A stretch of DNA of 64,000 bases from Viridothelium virens (GCA_010094025.1 ML991829.1:62001-126000); one strand, 5' to 3'; shown: positions 22,800 to 35,051, numbered from the stretch's first letter. Translations and numbers: made by a program. The notes: generated from the letters alone by a model not told the origin.

Positions 22800-23342
22800 T
22801 TTCAAGAGCTCTTCCTTGCTCAGGGCTTCCGGTCTACCTGGTTCATGGTTGGAATAACGGGGAAGACACTATTAAAGAACGTGTTGAGTAGGGTCTGCCT
22901 CAGAACAGTGCACCGCTCGGATCAGCATTTCTTTGTTGCTGTAGAACTGGTCATAGTTCACGATCCACTGTGGTGGTGTACGAATCGATTCCCTAGATAT
23001 GACAACTGACCGCGGTTCTTAGTTAAGGACACGAGCTACGCGTGGAGATCAGCGCTGCACGTCGCAAGCCAGCCGTTCGGACGCCCTCTTTGAGTACTCC
23101 GTACTCCGTAATTACTTTGTACTCTTTGGCGCCCCAGCTATCATCAGCATAGATCAATGTGGAAGAGACGTGACTGTCGTCAGCCCATTTAATGTCTAGA
23201 GCTACCGCTGACTATTACCTGGGAAAACTACTCAACATCATCTTCAAAAAGATGGACACAATCCCAATTCCGTTCGTACAGACATTCCCCATGACGCCTT
23301 ATGTAATGAGTGATATAATAACGAAACTGTGTTAAGATCTTC
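22800..23342. other. Intergenic, no gene recognised
   Basis: Promoter side of the membrane-protein gene and 3' side of RNR1. It contains GGAGTACTCCG-like short palindromes near 23095-23110 but no gene. Confidence 0.5.
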
Positions 23343-26327
23343 CTAGCCACTGCACATGATGCAAGACTCTGGATTCTCAATACTGCACGCTAATACGGCA
23401 TCAGCATAGATGTCTCCTTCACGCTCTTGATTCTTCTCATTGCCATCTTCCTCTTGGTTGGGTGTCTCGACCTCCTCAGCAGGTGCTGGGAGAGTTTCTT
23501 TCTCGAGCTCCACCTTCGTGCCATCGACACCAACCATCTTGGGACTCTCGCCATCGTCAACGTCGGCCTTGAAGCCCGGCGCTTTGAGAGGGCTGGCATC
23601 GGGCGCCTTCTTCACCTCAATTGCTTTAGCCACGTCTAGTCGCTTGGTCTCCGAGTCCTCTGGGGGAGTAGTAGCTGGCGTGAGAGCGCCGTTGACACCA
23701 CTACCAGGAGTGACCGGGGGCTTCGACATGTACATTGGTCGCGGTGTGGGAGAGCTCGAGTAACCTGCTGAGCCGAGACCACGCTTTTTACTCATGCCAG
23801 GCGTACGAGCAACATTCGTGTCGACGACCTTGAGCTGTTCTTGGTCGACTGTAAATTGGATCGGCTGAGATGCCGCCTGTGTACGCAGATAGTACATGCC
23901 AGTCTTCAGACCCAACTTCCAACCAGCAAAGTGCATGGAGGTGATCTTGCCCATCGTCGGCTCTTTCAAGTGAATGTTTAGACTTTGGCTCTGATCAATG
24001 AAAGCACCACGATCAGCTGCCATCTGCACAATCGTGCGTTGAGAGATCTCCCAGACGGTCTTGTAAAGTGCCTTGATATCGTCGGGAATATTGGGGATAC
24101 GTTGAATCGAACCACCGTCGGCGATGATACGATTCTTCATGTTGTCAGACCATAGGCCCATATCGACAAGGTCCTTGAGCAACCAAGGATTCACGACTTG
24201 GAATTCACCAGCAAGCACGCGGCGTTGATAGATGTTAGAGGTGTAAGGCTCAAAACACTCGTTGTTGCCGAGAATCTGCGAGGTACTAGCCGTGGGCATG
24301 GGGGCAACAAGAAGGGAGTTCCGAACACCATGCTCGGCGATTTGAGCCTTGAGGCTGCTCCAATCCCAAAGGTCTGTGGGAGTCTTGTTCCACATGTCGT
24401 ATTGCAGAATGCCCTGAGAGACTGGCGAGCCCTCGTAGGTCTGATATGGTCCCTGTTCTTGTGCAAGCTCACAAGAGGCAGTTAGAGCACCATGGTAGAT
24501 AGTTTCAAAGATGCGAATATTGAGGTCTTTGGCTTCAGGAGAGTCGAAGGGTAGACGCAGGGCGAGGAAGGTATCGGCTAAACCTTGAACACCGAGACCA
24601 ATAGGCCGATTGCGCATATTGCTACGCTTCGCCTCCTCCAGTGGATAGTAGTTTCGGTCAATGATCCTATTGAGATTGCGGACGAGGATGCGGGAGACTT
24701 CGTGGAGCTTGTCGAAATCATACTCGCCTGTCTGGAAGTTGACGAGTGTGGGGAGAGCAATGGAAGCAAGATTGCAGACAGCAATTTCGTCAGGTGCAGT
24801 ATACTCGATGATTTCAGTGCAAAGGTTAGAACTTCGAATCGTACCGAGATTCTTTTGGTTGCTCTTCTTGTTGCATGCGTCCTTGTAGCAAATGTATGGG
24901 TTGCCTGTCTCGGTTTGAGCTTCTAGGATAGCATACCAAAGCTTCTGAGCTCTGACAGTCTCACGACCACGCCCTTCCTTCTCGTACCGCTCGTAGAGAG
25001 CCTCGAATTCTTCCCCGTAAACATCAGCTAAGCCGGGCGCCTCATTCGGGCAGAAGAGAGTCCACTCCTGGTTGGCTTCCACGCGTTTCATGAACAGGTC
25101 TGGCACCCAGAGAGCGTAGAAGAGGTCACGAGCACGGATCTCTTCTTTGCCATGGTTCTTCCTTAGATCCAGGAAAGGGAAAATGTCTGCATGCCAGGGC
25201 TCAAGGTACATGGCAAACGCACCGGGACGCTTATTACCACCCTGATCAACATATCGGGCGGTGTTGTTGAATACACGAAGCATAGGTACAAGACCGTTTG
25301 AGGTACCATTGGTTCCACCGATGTAGGAACCTGTAGCACGGATGCGGTGGCATGCAAGACCGATGCCACCGGCTGTCTTGGAGATCATGGCACAGCTCTT
25401 GAGCGTGTCGTAAATACCCTCGATGCTATCTGATTGCATGTCGAGCAGGAAACACGAAGCCATTTGTGGATTTGGTGTGCCTGCGTTGAAGAGGGTAGGA
25501 GACGCATGTGTGAAGTATTTGTTTGACATGTAGTTGTAGGTTTCGATGGCCCGCTCGATGTCATCGCCGTGAATACCAACAGCGACACGCATGAGACAGT
25601 GCTGGGGACGCTCTGCGACCTTACCATTCAAGCGTAGGAGATACGATCGCTCAAGTGTCTTGAAGCCAAAGTATTGGTAATTGAAATCACGATCGTACAC
25701 GATAGCAGAATTCAACTCATCGGCATGCTTCATGACAATGTTGTAGACTTCCTCGGAGATCATAGGCGAGAGCTTGTTGTTCTTTGGATTGGTGTAGAGG
25801 TATAGATCCGAAATCACCGCCGAGAATTGTTTCTTGGTCTGTTTGTGTAAATTCGAGACGGCAATACGCGCAGCGAGGACGGCATAGTCTGGATGAGTAA
25901 CAGTCATGTATGCAGCGGTCTCAGCAGCCTTCGAAAATAGTATTAGCATATCTGGGTGCACGACTAGACTAATCAGAATCAAGGACTTACGAGATTGTCG
26001 AGCTCAACGGTAGTCACCCCTTGGTATACACCAGAGATGACCTTTTGGGTGATGGCGGCAGCATCGACGTGGTCTCCATCGAGACCATAACAAAGCCTTG
26101 ATACACGCGCCGTTATTTTGTCAAACTGAACGCGTTCCTTGCGTCCATCTGCAGTACAGCTGTTAGTATTTCTAGGTAATGATGAAATTCATTTGTTGCC
26201 AGCGTCTCGATATTCTCAGGTAAGGAATGAGGGTTGGGAAGATCTTGCAGAGGAAGCTGAATTCAAGATGTGACTGCAGAAAACACGAGACAGCTTCATC
26301 ATACGTACCGCGTTTGTACACGAACAT
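23343..26327 (-). CDS. RNR1: Ribonucleoside-diphosphate reductase large subunit
   Basis: Three exons (26327-26309, 26148-25991, 25928-23343) give 920 residues. [20 protein letters not shown] starts the ATP-cone domain that sets overall activity. The catalytic barrel is shown by [63 protein letters not shown] with the active cysteine, and [19 protein letters not shown]. The tail ends ESCIMCSG, the cysteine pair that shuttles reducing power to the active site. The enzyme reduces all four ribonucleoside diphosphates together with the small subunit, which is not in this window. A Pro/Ser/Glu-rich linker precedes the tail. The first exon of 19 nt is split from the second by a 160-nt intron. Two MBF-like motifs lie about 230 bp upstream. 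Confidence 0.96.
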
Positions 26328-27259
26328 GTTGCAGAGGGGTAGCTAGATATTTGCAGAAATGTACCAAGAGAACAATGAGGTGGTACTGTGGCAAGACGAG
26401 CTTTGAGAGTAGGAAAGAGCAAGTCAAGCCACAACTCCGCGAGCTTGAAGAGGTCAAGCTTTAGGATGAGGGATGGAGAAGAAGCAGAGATGGTTGGGAA
26501 GTGGGTATGATAAATGCTCGGTGGAGCACAGATGTTTACGCTAGAGGGGGACGCGACTGGCGACGCGCCTCAGAGATCGATCACGTACATGATGCGCGCT
26601 AGTGTTAATTGCTTGCATAGCCGCGCACGTGCCATGGAACTTTCGTGCACAAAATTTGCAAGCCTCCCGTCCAGTCCATGTCTTTCGTGTACGCCCACGC
26701 CCATATGCCGGGCGGTCCTGTTCTACTCGCACAACCAACCTCCCAAGCCTTCTGAGAGGTTTTCCGCCGAATCACACGAGTGAGTCAACTGTGTGCGTTG
26801 CTGCCTTTAAGCAGAAATGTGGTCATCGTAGTATTCTCGAGGCATGGGTTACTCTTCCTAGCCTCTGCTACATAAACCTGTCTCCTGGTGGAATACTACC
26901 TACCGTACCGACTATCGCCATGATGGACCCTGATCTGTTCGTTCTGAAAGTCACGAGCGAGATAAGTCTGGATCGTTGATAGACATCACGGCGCTTCGAA
27001 GACTCGTCGATCGCTTATCACTTGAAGGTCTCGAGTTCAAATAGCACGCCAAGAAAAAACACTGGCCTGCCAAGGTCGTCTCATTTCGTGTTGCAGGGTC
27101 GGAGCAATTGCACTGACGACTCTGCGTCAATATTATGAGATACATACTTCTATGAGAATGACGAGAGGGGGTTTTGGTAGCTACTAAAGTTGGGACGGAA
27201 GCATTCCACCGATTCGCGAATTCGTTTCTCTTTTACATAGATAGGGTATCATAGCGATT
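26328..27259. other. Intergenic region upstream of RNR1
   Basis: Contains the RNR1 promoter and the 3' flank of GET1. A tRNA B-box lookalike near 27033 does not fold. No gene supported. Confidence 0.5.
26550..26567. promoter_or_regulatory. Two MBF-like GACGCG motifs upstream of RNR1
   Basis: GACGCG occurs at 26550-26555 and again at 26562-26567, twelve bases apart in the same direction. ACGCG is the core of the MluI cell-cycle box bound by MBF, which drives ribonucleotide reductase genes at G1/S in yeasts. The pair sits 223-240 bp before the RNR1 start codon. Confidence 0.45.
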
Positions 27260-28017
27260 CTACAACTCCTTTTTCGGCCCGCCTCCAATTCTAGTCGGCT
27301 TGCCTTCTCCGCCTGATCGATATGCTTGTGGGTCTTCCTTTGACGCGCCCTTCGTTGCCAATGCGTAGAGTGCGAATATTGCTTCGCTTACCATCCCAAT
27401 AACGCTGGTACAAGCAATCTGCCATATCTGTATACTGATGCTTCCTTGTGGTGCCCTTGGAAATGATAGAAGCCATTCGACGTAACTTGGTACCCATCCT
27501 TGCGGTATCCAAAACATCGGTTCTTTCGAGTACCAGTATTGTAGGAACAGGCGCAGGCCGTTGGTACTGATCCACCGCGCGATGTTTACTGCATAGTCAA
27601 ATCGGGCTTTCGATGATTCTACAGTCGATGCTGTCCATAAATCAGTACTTGTCTCACTTGGCAACGAGGTGAAGGAATTCAGCCTACCAGATTTATCGTG
27701 TTCAGCCTTGGCCTTGTCTAGTTGTCTCCGTAGCTTTGCCCATTTCGAAAACTCGTCTTGAGCGCTCACTCCGCTAATTTCTTTATTCAGACGAACAACT
27801 TCTTGCCTGAGTCTGATTTGATTCTTGGCGGCCTGAGAAGTCGCAACTGGGAGCCTATTGTAGAGTCGCCATAGCTGATTACCATATTAGCTATGCTGAT
27901 CGATCTACAGACGAACTCCGTTGGACATACAAAGTCGTTGATAGATGACGAGCCAACAGTATTTATGGAAAATATGGCGAGCGACAGAAAGAAGGTCCAT
28001 AAGAGAAGAGAGGCCAT
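27260..28017 (-). CDS. GET1: GET1, receptor subunit for tail-anchored protein insertion
   Basis: Three exons (28017-27931, 27874-27688, 27618-27260) give 210 residues. Exon 1 encodes a first membrane helix, MASLLLWTFFLSLAIFSINTV. Exon 2 holds the cytosolic coiled coil that contacts Get3, with IRLRQEVVRLNKEIS and SAQDEFSKWAKLRRQ. Exon 3 gives the second and third membrane helices, with LFLQYWYSKEPMFWIPQGW and VEWLLSFPRAP, then a hydrophobic helix near IWQIACTSVIGMV. The order and strings match fungal Get1 (WRB family). With Get2 it forms the ER membrane receptor that takes tail-anchored proteins from Get3. Both introns are short, and removal of the second restores the known DK-SESSKARFD junction type. 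Confidence 0.92.
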
Positions 28018-29099
28018 GCCTCCGATAGTGAAGTTCGGGCTTCGCAAAGCGGCCTGGGAAAAAGACGTCAGAGGAGGTATAGAGTAAACGCGTGTTGGGC
28101 GATGACGCACGGGCATGGTCACCAAATCCCTTAATGGTTCCATGCTTCCGTGGTGCACTACATACCCAAACCTTGAACCTTCCGGTAATTGTCACTGCCA
28201 CCTGCCAATAGCCATTACAGTTAAGACTGGCAATCCATCTGTCCACTATTAGCTAGCTGTACTCATCGATGTAGAGGTATATTTCTAAACTGTATGCCAA
28301 TCATCTCACCATGTTCTTATGGAGGCAAGTCCATTATCGCGCAACCGATCCACAATTTTCGCATTCTGGAAAAGATAATGGATTGAGTTCTCCAGCTAAC
28401 CCTCTTCCAGAAACAATTAAGGTTACCAGCAAACATACAAGAATGAGTCTTCGCATTTGCAGACATTCGTGACAGATGCTGGAACGTAGATGCAAGGACG
28501 AGCCGTCAAAGCCCAGATCCTACAGAATCATCGCGAAACCGCTGTGACGGGCGTAGCCGCGCAAGAGATTGTGTCTATGTCTATAGACGGATCAGAGAAC
28601 GCACGTTAAAATAGGCAGGAACCAGAGCACAAACAGGGAGTACCTCCATACGTGCTATCATGCCTAACTTAACACTTCAATTTACCTTCTATAATACCTT
28701 TTCAGATTTAGGTTACCAAGTTCTCCTACATTCCCTTGCTCGTAGTCTGACTGAACAAACAGGAATCACCACTTCTCATCTGTATCTGTTTTGTAGTGCA
28801 CATGTTGTTCCATACGCATTAGGGTTTTGCCTGGCCAGTAGGTCATTAATGGTTCTGAATACAAGAGAGCCCTACCACGGATCTGAAAGAATTCTGATTT
28901 CGCCTATGGCGTGGCCTGAGTCGCGTCAAGATCTGACCTCTATATAACGTGCAAATCGATTTCATGCAGATGTTACAAAAACTCGTTGAAGTTCTATCTT
29001 GCTCCATTTCATGAACATTCTTGCACACAATCCGCGTTCATCTTTCATTACATTGTGCTCTTTGTACAGGCCTATACTTCCAGAGCTACACGATTTTTC
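28018..29099. other. Intergenic, partly AT-rich
   Basis: Spacer between GET1 (-) and the orphan gene at 29100 (+). The part near 28650-28710 is AT-rich. No coding region recognised. Confidence 0.5.
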
Positions 29100-30374
29100 A
29101 TGAACTTGCAGAAATCCCGCTTGAGTCCAGACAGCTTCAAATATGACAGTAACCGTGAACGAGGTCAGGGGCAGGCTCCGAACCCAGTCCACATGCTCGA
29201 GTGGAGAAAAGATATGCAAGAGAATCGAGTGATTCCCACGCTTCAAACTTCCAAGTATGTTGCAGCAGAGGACTACGATGCTGTACGTGGCCGAGTCCTC
29301 TGGCTACCGAAATTCGAAAGGATAGAAGCGTCGGCAAAGAAAAGAAATGAAAGCCCGTCGAAAGATATCTATGACATGCACTATGGCAAGAAGAACGAGG
29401 ACGGCTTCAATCACCCCGTGGTAATTCTATCTCGCTGTGGAGAGCATAACGTTCAGTGCCATCTGATGACTAGTTTCGCGGGCACAACCCTTCGAGAAAA
29501 GCACAGAAATGCATCTATCCGCAAGATATATGTACCAATCGCCCCGTCAGCCGATCATCCAGACTCAACGCCACGGTCCAAGATACCCAAATTGAAATTT
29601 TGTTGGGGCCTCCGCGCAGTTTCGACAAATGGTCACGTTGTGGTGCGGGAGCCGATAACAGTGGACTGGAGAGATTTGGAGATTTGGGAGGATGGCGACC
29701 GAAGCTTGTTCTTCGCTTCGTTCGTGCAATTCGATCCGCATGATATGGACCAGCTCGATAAGCGGACACGGAGACTCGCCGAAGAGAAGATATGTTTGAT
29801 GAGCTTGCAAGGTCCTTGTCTAGGACTCCCTTATCACCCCCCACTGGATCATCAATGGCGCTTCAAACCGGTATATCAACCGTATACACGGAAAGAGTAT
29901 CGTGAACCTAGCGTAATTCCGAGGACTTGTGCAGCGATGCGTAGTCATGTAAGGGAGTGTCGTAAGACTTCCCGTCCGGAAGAAGGCGTTTGCCCTCTTA
30001 GCGGATGTACATTCTGCGAATGTGCACGACTGAGTGGGCAAACTAGACGCTGGAAATACTCCGTGGACCAGCTTAGAACCATGGAGGGCTACAAGCATCA
30101 TCGTTCGGAAGACTTGCGAAATGAGCTGGCAGAAAAGTTCAAACGCTTCAAGGAAAAGTCTATCAAGCCAAATCACGAAGAGCTAAGTGAAACGCCGCTG
30201 CCTCGTATATTACCTCAACAAGACTTGGTCCCACCTCCCCGGCCTTTCGACATAAGCCAGGATCGAGGCTGTACCGTTCGCGGCATGTGCGACTGGCGAA
30301 GCCCTGCTCCAGGAGCCCCTCAAAGAAGATGGTCTGCTTTGGATGCCAATTGGCGAGCTTCCCTTCCAGCATAA
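29100..30374 (+). CDS. Orphan fungal protein, unknown function
   Basis: 424 residues from the methionine at 29100 (MNLQKSRLS); the frame stays open further upstream, but that part reads like leader sequence. A central segment reads VRGRVLWLPKFERIEASAKK, then GFNHPVVILSR and CHLMTSFAGTTLREK. I recall a family of fungal hypothetical proteins with this pattern (xGxVxxLP, then xxHPVVILS, then VTSFxG). The order of strands weakly recalls small SH3-like barrels, but nothing proves that fold. The second half has a cysteine-rich patch (CPLSGCTFCECARL) and a basic helix (ELAEKFKRFKEKS). No signal peptide or membrane helix belongs to the chosen start. Function unknown. Confidence 0.55.
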   Translation: MNLQKSRLSPDSFKYDSNRERGQGQAPNPVHMLEWRKDMQENRVIPTLQTSKYVAAEDYDAVRGRVLWLPKFERIEASAKKRNESPSKDIYDMHYGKKNEDGFNHPVVILSRCGEHNVQCHLMTSFAGTTLREKHRNASIRKIYVPIAPSADHPDSTPRSKIPKLKFCWGLRAVSTNGHVVVREPITVDWRDLEIWEDGDRSLFFASFVQFDPHDMDQLDKRTRRLAEEKICLMSLQGPCLGLPYHPPLDHQWRFKPVYQPYTRKEYREPSVIPRTCAAMRSHVRECRKTSRPEEGVCPLSGCTFCECARLSGQTRRWKYSVDQLRTMEGYKHHRSEDLRNELAEKFKRFKEKSIKPNHEELSETPLPRILPQQDLVPPPRPFDISQDRGCTVRGMCDWRSPAPGAPQRRWSALDANWRASLPA

Positions 30375-30818
30375 CGGAGCACCAGGGGATACAATGAGAA
30401 ATGTCGGCAGGGCGCATAAAATCAATATTTTGCTGGGGGCCTCCCAAATCGTAGATAGCTGAAATAGGATATGCGAGAGAGCTGCTGTCAATTCTTACTT
30501 GACCTCGTACTATGTACTTGGTCTGACCTAGAATAGATTTCACCGAGGGACCCCTGAAGCCTGTGGAAGTAAATAAACCGGCCATGTCTGATAGCGTCAG
30601 TATTTCCATATCTTTGAAAGAGCTTCATTTTCTGAATTGCATTAAATATTTAGTACACGCGGTGGGGTATAGCGATAGCGCATGCCTCCTTGTGCGCCAA
30701 TTACGACTCTCCTGCCACTTCATTCTACAGAGTGTATCAGACTTGCCAAATATATATTTTCAATGCTCATTAGAAAGGGTTTGACCACGATATGATCTCT
30801 AAGAATGAGACCGACACA
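30375..30818. other. Intergenic, convergent 3' ends
   Basis: Between the orphan gene and the S41 protease gene. Frames on the minus strand that overlap the end of the orphan gene look like shadows. Confidence 0.5.
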
Positions 30819-33638
30819 TCACTCGTAAGGATTTGCTACGCTGAACGGTAACGATCCGACAACCCCATTATACCTCTTCGCCTTATCTACAGCGCCACCA
30901 TTGTAGGGATCGGGTATTCCAAGCGGGTTATGGCGGTGACGAGTTTCACATTTCTGCTGCCTCTTGGAGTCTGACGGCAGGCAATAACCCTGAGTTTGCC
31001 AAAAGCCATGCTCCTTCACTGGCTTCCCCAGCGGGAAGCAGTTGGTAGCGCCATAGCAGCTATCCCTTGCAGAGTTTATGATCTTGCATCTTGGCAAGCA
31101 TTTGTGTTCGTTTACCGGCTTGCCCTTGATGCATTGCTTTACGACCCTACAGATATGAGTAGGATCGCACTCTTGCTTGCTGCTACACGACCTTAGGGAT
31201 GGGGTAGTCGGAGGTTTCACCGTGTCTTGTATGCCACTGATAGTGGGCTCAAACAAATCTCCAGGATCCGCGTTCTGATCTGGCTCTAGTCCAGACATGA
31301 TGTAACCCGATATGTGCGTATTTTGTTCCTGAGCTGGAGCGGGTGCTTCAGGCCGACCTGTTGAACCTGGTACGCACATGGTATTATTGTTGAACAAGGC
31401 ATTGGCAGCGTCTCTCCAAAGCTGTCCGAGATTATAGACATTCTTCAAGGTGAAGTAGATACGACAGTCTGCCGGCTCGTAGACGAATTGCAAAGGTGTA
31501 GTCTCGTTCTCCCGGATTTGGTCTCGAAGGTTGAGGCCGACATGGGTAAGGTGAGTATCGATGGTTCTGTTAGGCAGCAGCGCTCCAGCAGTTGCGTTGG
31601 ACGCATTCACATATCTGATCTGGGAGTCTAATATAACGGTAGAGTACATTGCTGCACCACGGGTACCGGCCGGCGCCTGCATGGGTCCTGGACCTGGCCT
31701 GCCGCCTACAGCAACGGTTCGAACTGATCCCGACTGATCATTGCCATTAGAAATCATCATCTCCATGAAGAGCGCACAGGCAGAAGAGCAAATGCCGTCG
31801 CTCAAAATCATGATGTCATTGGCAGCATATTGCTGCGGAGCTGTCACTGGATTGTCCGCGTAGCCGTACGGAACCAAGCCTCCGGATGCTTCAATGTCGA
31901 AGTCGCGACTTGAGAGATTATATTGCTGCGTTGTCGAGAAATGGTCGCTATTAGCGGTGTATCCGTTAGAAAATTCCCTCCACGAGGAGAAATTTTGCCC
32001 GGTATTTGCGTTGATCCGTGGTGAAGACAAGAATTCATCCGGTAATAGATCGAAATAGTCGTCCTCATCGTTGTTGATAGAGTTCCAGTATTGCGTTATT
32101 GTGTCTCCCAAAATATCTGCTTCAGGGTGCGAGCGCATGCGACTTCCTGCGAATGGCGAATTATCGGGAAAAAACTATTGACCGGTTAGTCAAGTATTGA
32201 GAAGGGTAGAGGAGAAGGTGTCTTCCACCTGTCTGAACGCATCAATGGCAAGGAAGGTATCCCCACCACCATTCTGCTGCACATCTATTAAAATCTTCTT
32301 CATTCCAGCTTTCTTGGCTTTTGCAAGAAAGTCTCCGATGAAGCTTGAGAAAGTGCCAATGGCATCACCGACTTCTTGGAAGCTGGGTATGCTGATGACT
32401 CCGAGAGAGGTATCTTTAAGAAAATATCCTGTAAGAAAGCCTCCACCCGTTGGTGAGAGATCAGTCTGTGACATTTGGGCTGTTGGATACCCGATGTATC
32501 CGAAATCACCCCATGACACAACTGACGGAGATGCAGATGGTATCGTCGAAGTCGAATTTGAACTCGTCGTTGAGCTTGAATCTGAGGTGTCGTTTGTTGG
32601 GCTGGTGAAGTTGCCATCGCCATTATTTAATTGAAATGACGCTGGATAGAAGTTGAGGACGAAAAAATTATAGAAGTCGCCTCCGGTCTCAAGAGGACCA
32701 GTAGGTCCTGGAGTATTGTAGAGTCCTTGCCACTGGGATGAGGACTGGGTGCCATTCTCAAACGTGATTGTCAATGTGTCTCCAGGGTAGAGTGTGGCAC
32801 CTCCAGTCCAGATTGCGATGTAGCTTTGAATGTCTGCAGCAGGGCTGGCGAAAAGCTGGTTCCAGTCGGCATTAGGCTCAAGAGTTCCGGCAGATTGTGC
32901 CGCAGCAAATTGTGTGAGGAACTCTACCACATCTTGACCATTGATGGTCTTCAGCGGCGAAGGAGTGAAGCCCGTGTCCATGAGATCCGCTGAGAGTGTA
33001 TTAGCATTTGCTTTTGTGCGTTGTAGCATCAACAACTTACTTTGTACGTAAACTTTGGGGGGCTGAATGCCATCCTCTGAAGCAGATACCAAATCATAGA
33101 AACTTCCGAACGTAAAAGCGGCAGTTACGCCGAGAACGAGGTTTAGGTGCCCATCGTGAGCGGCATAAAGAAGCTGCTGCAGGTCTTTTTCGAACGCGTA
33201 TTGATTGTGATATGCACCACTATTGATCTGTTGCTGGATTTGCGCAAGACCCCCAATCAAGTCAACAGGAGGCTGCTGATAGCTTGGTGGAGGAGTCCTC
33301 AAATATGCTAACGTGCTTTGGAAATGGAGAGTATAATTCAGATAATTTATGAGACGAGAGGCGACAGCAGCATTGAACGGTACGCTTATCAGACACTCAT
33401 GAATTACCGAAGCATTGAAGACTGGCGTATCTGAATCTGGCTATCAGCTTGATATTGCCGTGGTAACGAGACACGTACCAGATGAGTTCACTATATCGCC
33501 ACAGACCGTTGATGCTGGCTGTGCAGGAGCGTTGTCCGTCGCACTTGCAGTGGCATCTGTATTCTGTGAAGCTGGTGCAGCAAGACTGCTGGCGGAAAAA
33601 AGGAAAAGCAGAAAGACTTTTAATGCCGTGAAATACAT
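30819..33638 (-). CDS. Secreted S41-family (CPAF-like) peptidase
   Basis: Four exons (33638-33479, 33421-33041, 32989-32229, 32174-30819) give 885 residues. A signal peptide is clear at the N-terminus (MYFTALKVFLLFLFSASSLA). LYAAHDGHLNLVLG near residue 142 matches the catalytic-histidine motif of CPAF-like S41 peptidases. GVISIPSFQEVGDAI and KKILIDVQQNGGGDTFLAID form the core strands, and ILSDGICSSACALFMEMM (about residue 555) carries the nucleophilic serine. The C-terminal 120 residues are cysteine-rich (CSSKQECDPTHICRVV and later pairs) and probably held by disulfides. UstP of the ustiloxin cluster belongs to the same broad family, but no such cluster is present here. Expected outside the cell or at the wall. 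The second intron (51 nt) is stop-free and a multiple of three. Confidence 0.85.
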
Positions 33639-35051
33639 CGCGAAGCTGCGAAACCCTACGAAGCAACGAACGTACGAGACGAAGTTTTCCTGATACCTTC
33701 TCAACAGGATGGTTAAGGTATATCAAAGAGTGGACAGAAGGTAGTAGTGGTGTTATCTCCATGATTAATAGCATACTGCTTAATGAGAGGGCTGAAACGC
33801 CACTGGGAATGATGGGTGCTAATTGCGGATGGCATTAAACAAGATTAGTAGAGAACCACGAGCACGAGGGATGCTTCTGGGATGAGATGAGGACGTGCTT
33901 CATCGATTTCCTCACACCTACGGAATACAGTGGCACTCCCTCTGCGGCACAGTCAAGGGGGCTCTGTGTGATAACACCAGGGTGACCAGCTTCGCACGCC
34001 CCGATGGCTACAACCTGCATGGCCATCAACGTTAAACCTAATCAGAGAGCTGAGTCCAGGGTCTTTAGGAGATTATGTCACAGGAACCAGCCCGAGCCAT
34101 GTAGTTGCCTCGCTTGAGGAGAGGGTGAAGTGTAACGCAAAGGTCCAGCAACGTGAAGTCTTGCCATCCTAAACTTGACATGAGTCCTTGTACGCACCCT
34201 CTATCTTGAACTAGAGCCGACGGAGACCAAACAGACAATTTACTCGTACGAACGCGCACAGTTACCGAAATACGAGATTTAGGGTGTCGCTTGACCTCCC
34301 TGTCCATAAGGCTTAGCCCTTCATCCGATGAAGTTTCAGATTGCTTCCTCCATGACGTGGAGTCCATAATTAGTCATTGCTACGGACGTATTAGTGACGG
34401 TATGGTGGTATATTTCCTACGAGAGGCGTTGAGGCACAGAAAACCGCCCCCCGATTCCGGCCCGAATTTGGCCTCAGCCTATCGCAAACTCGGACTCGAC
34501 TGATTTCCGACCGCACCAGCCGTGCCAGCTTCTTCATCTCTACACCAACTCACAGCTGCACCCGATGTCCACAACGTGCATTAGCGTGCTAGCATCCAAG
34601 AGCATGCTCCGTTGAGCTATGATTCGCCATGTCCTTGAGCGAATGCCTTCATTAGGCTTAGTCCTTCCCGCTGGATGATGTCGCAAACATTGTAATGCGA
34701 GAGGATGCTTTACAATCAAACTCAGCTGCTCTTCGCAGATTTAGCTCATCGGAATGGTCCACTTCCACCGCACTAGCGGAGTAGCGGCTTTGAGCTTCCG
34801 CAACGAGCATTCCCCGAACGAGCTGATTGCTATTATCGTCTTCTCTATTAGACTCTAGTGGATAAAGCAAGCTTGATCCTTCTGACACGGAACGGTATTG
34901 GCCTAAATGTTCTGCGTCTCCGTAGCAAGTGATCAAGTTTGTGTGGGACCCCTTCCCTTATACCAGGATACTTCCGCCATCATTGAGGAAGAAAGGTCCG
35001 CTATAAAGAATTATCGGAGAAACTCAATGTGGTAATATCGTGATCGGCGCT
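33639..35051. promoter_or_regulatory. Divergent intergenic region, S41 peptidase and STAND gene
   Basis: 1.4 kb with no supported coding region. It holds both divergent promoters. Short frames on both strands lack recognisable domains. Confidence 0.5.

Noticed and set aside
26985-27055. tRNA-like B-box (GAGTTCAAATA)
   Set aside because: T arm and acceptor stem do not pair; no cloverleaf.
30163-30609. 148-codon minus-strand frame overlapping the orphan gene
   Set aside because: Antisense to the end of the plus-strand frame, no recognised domain, no splice partner.
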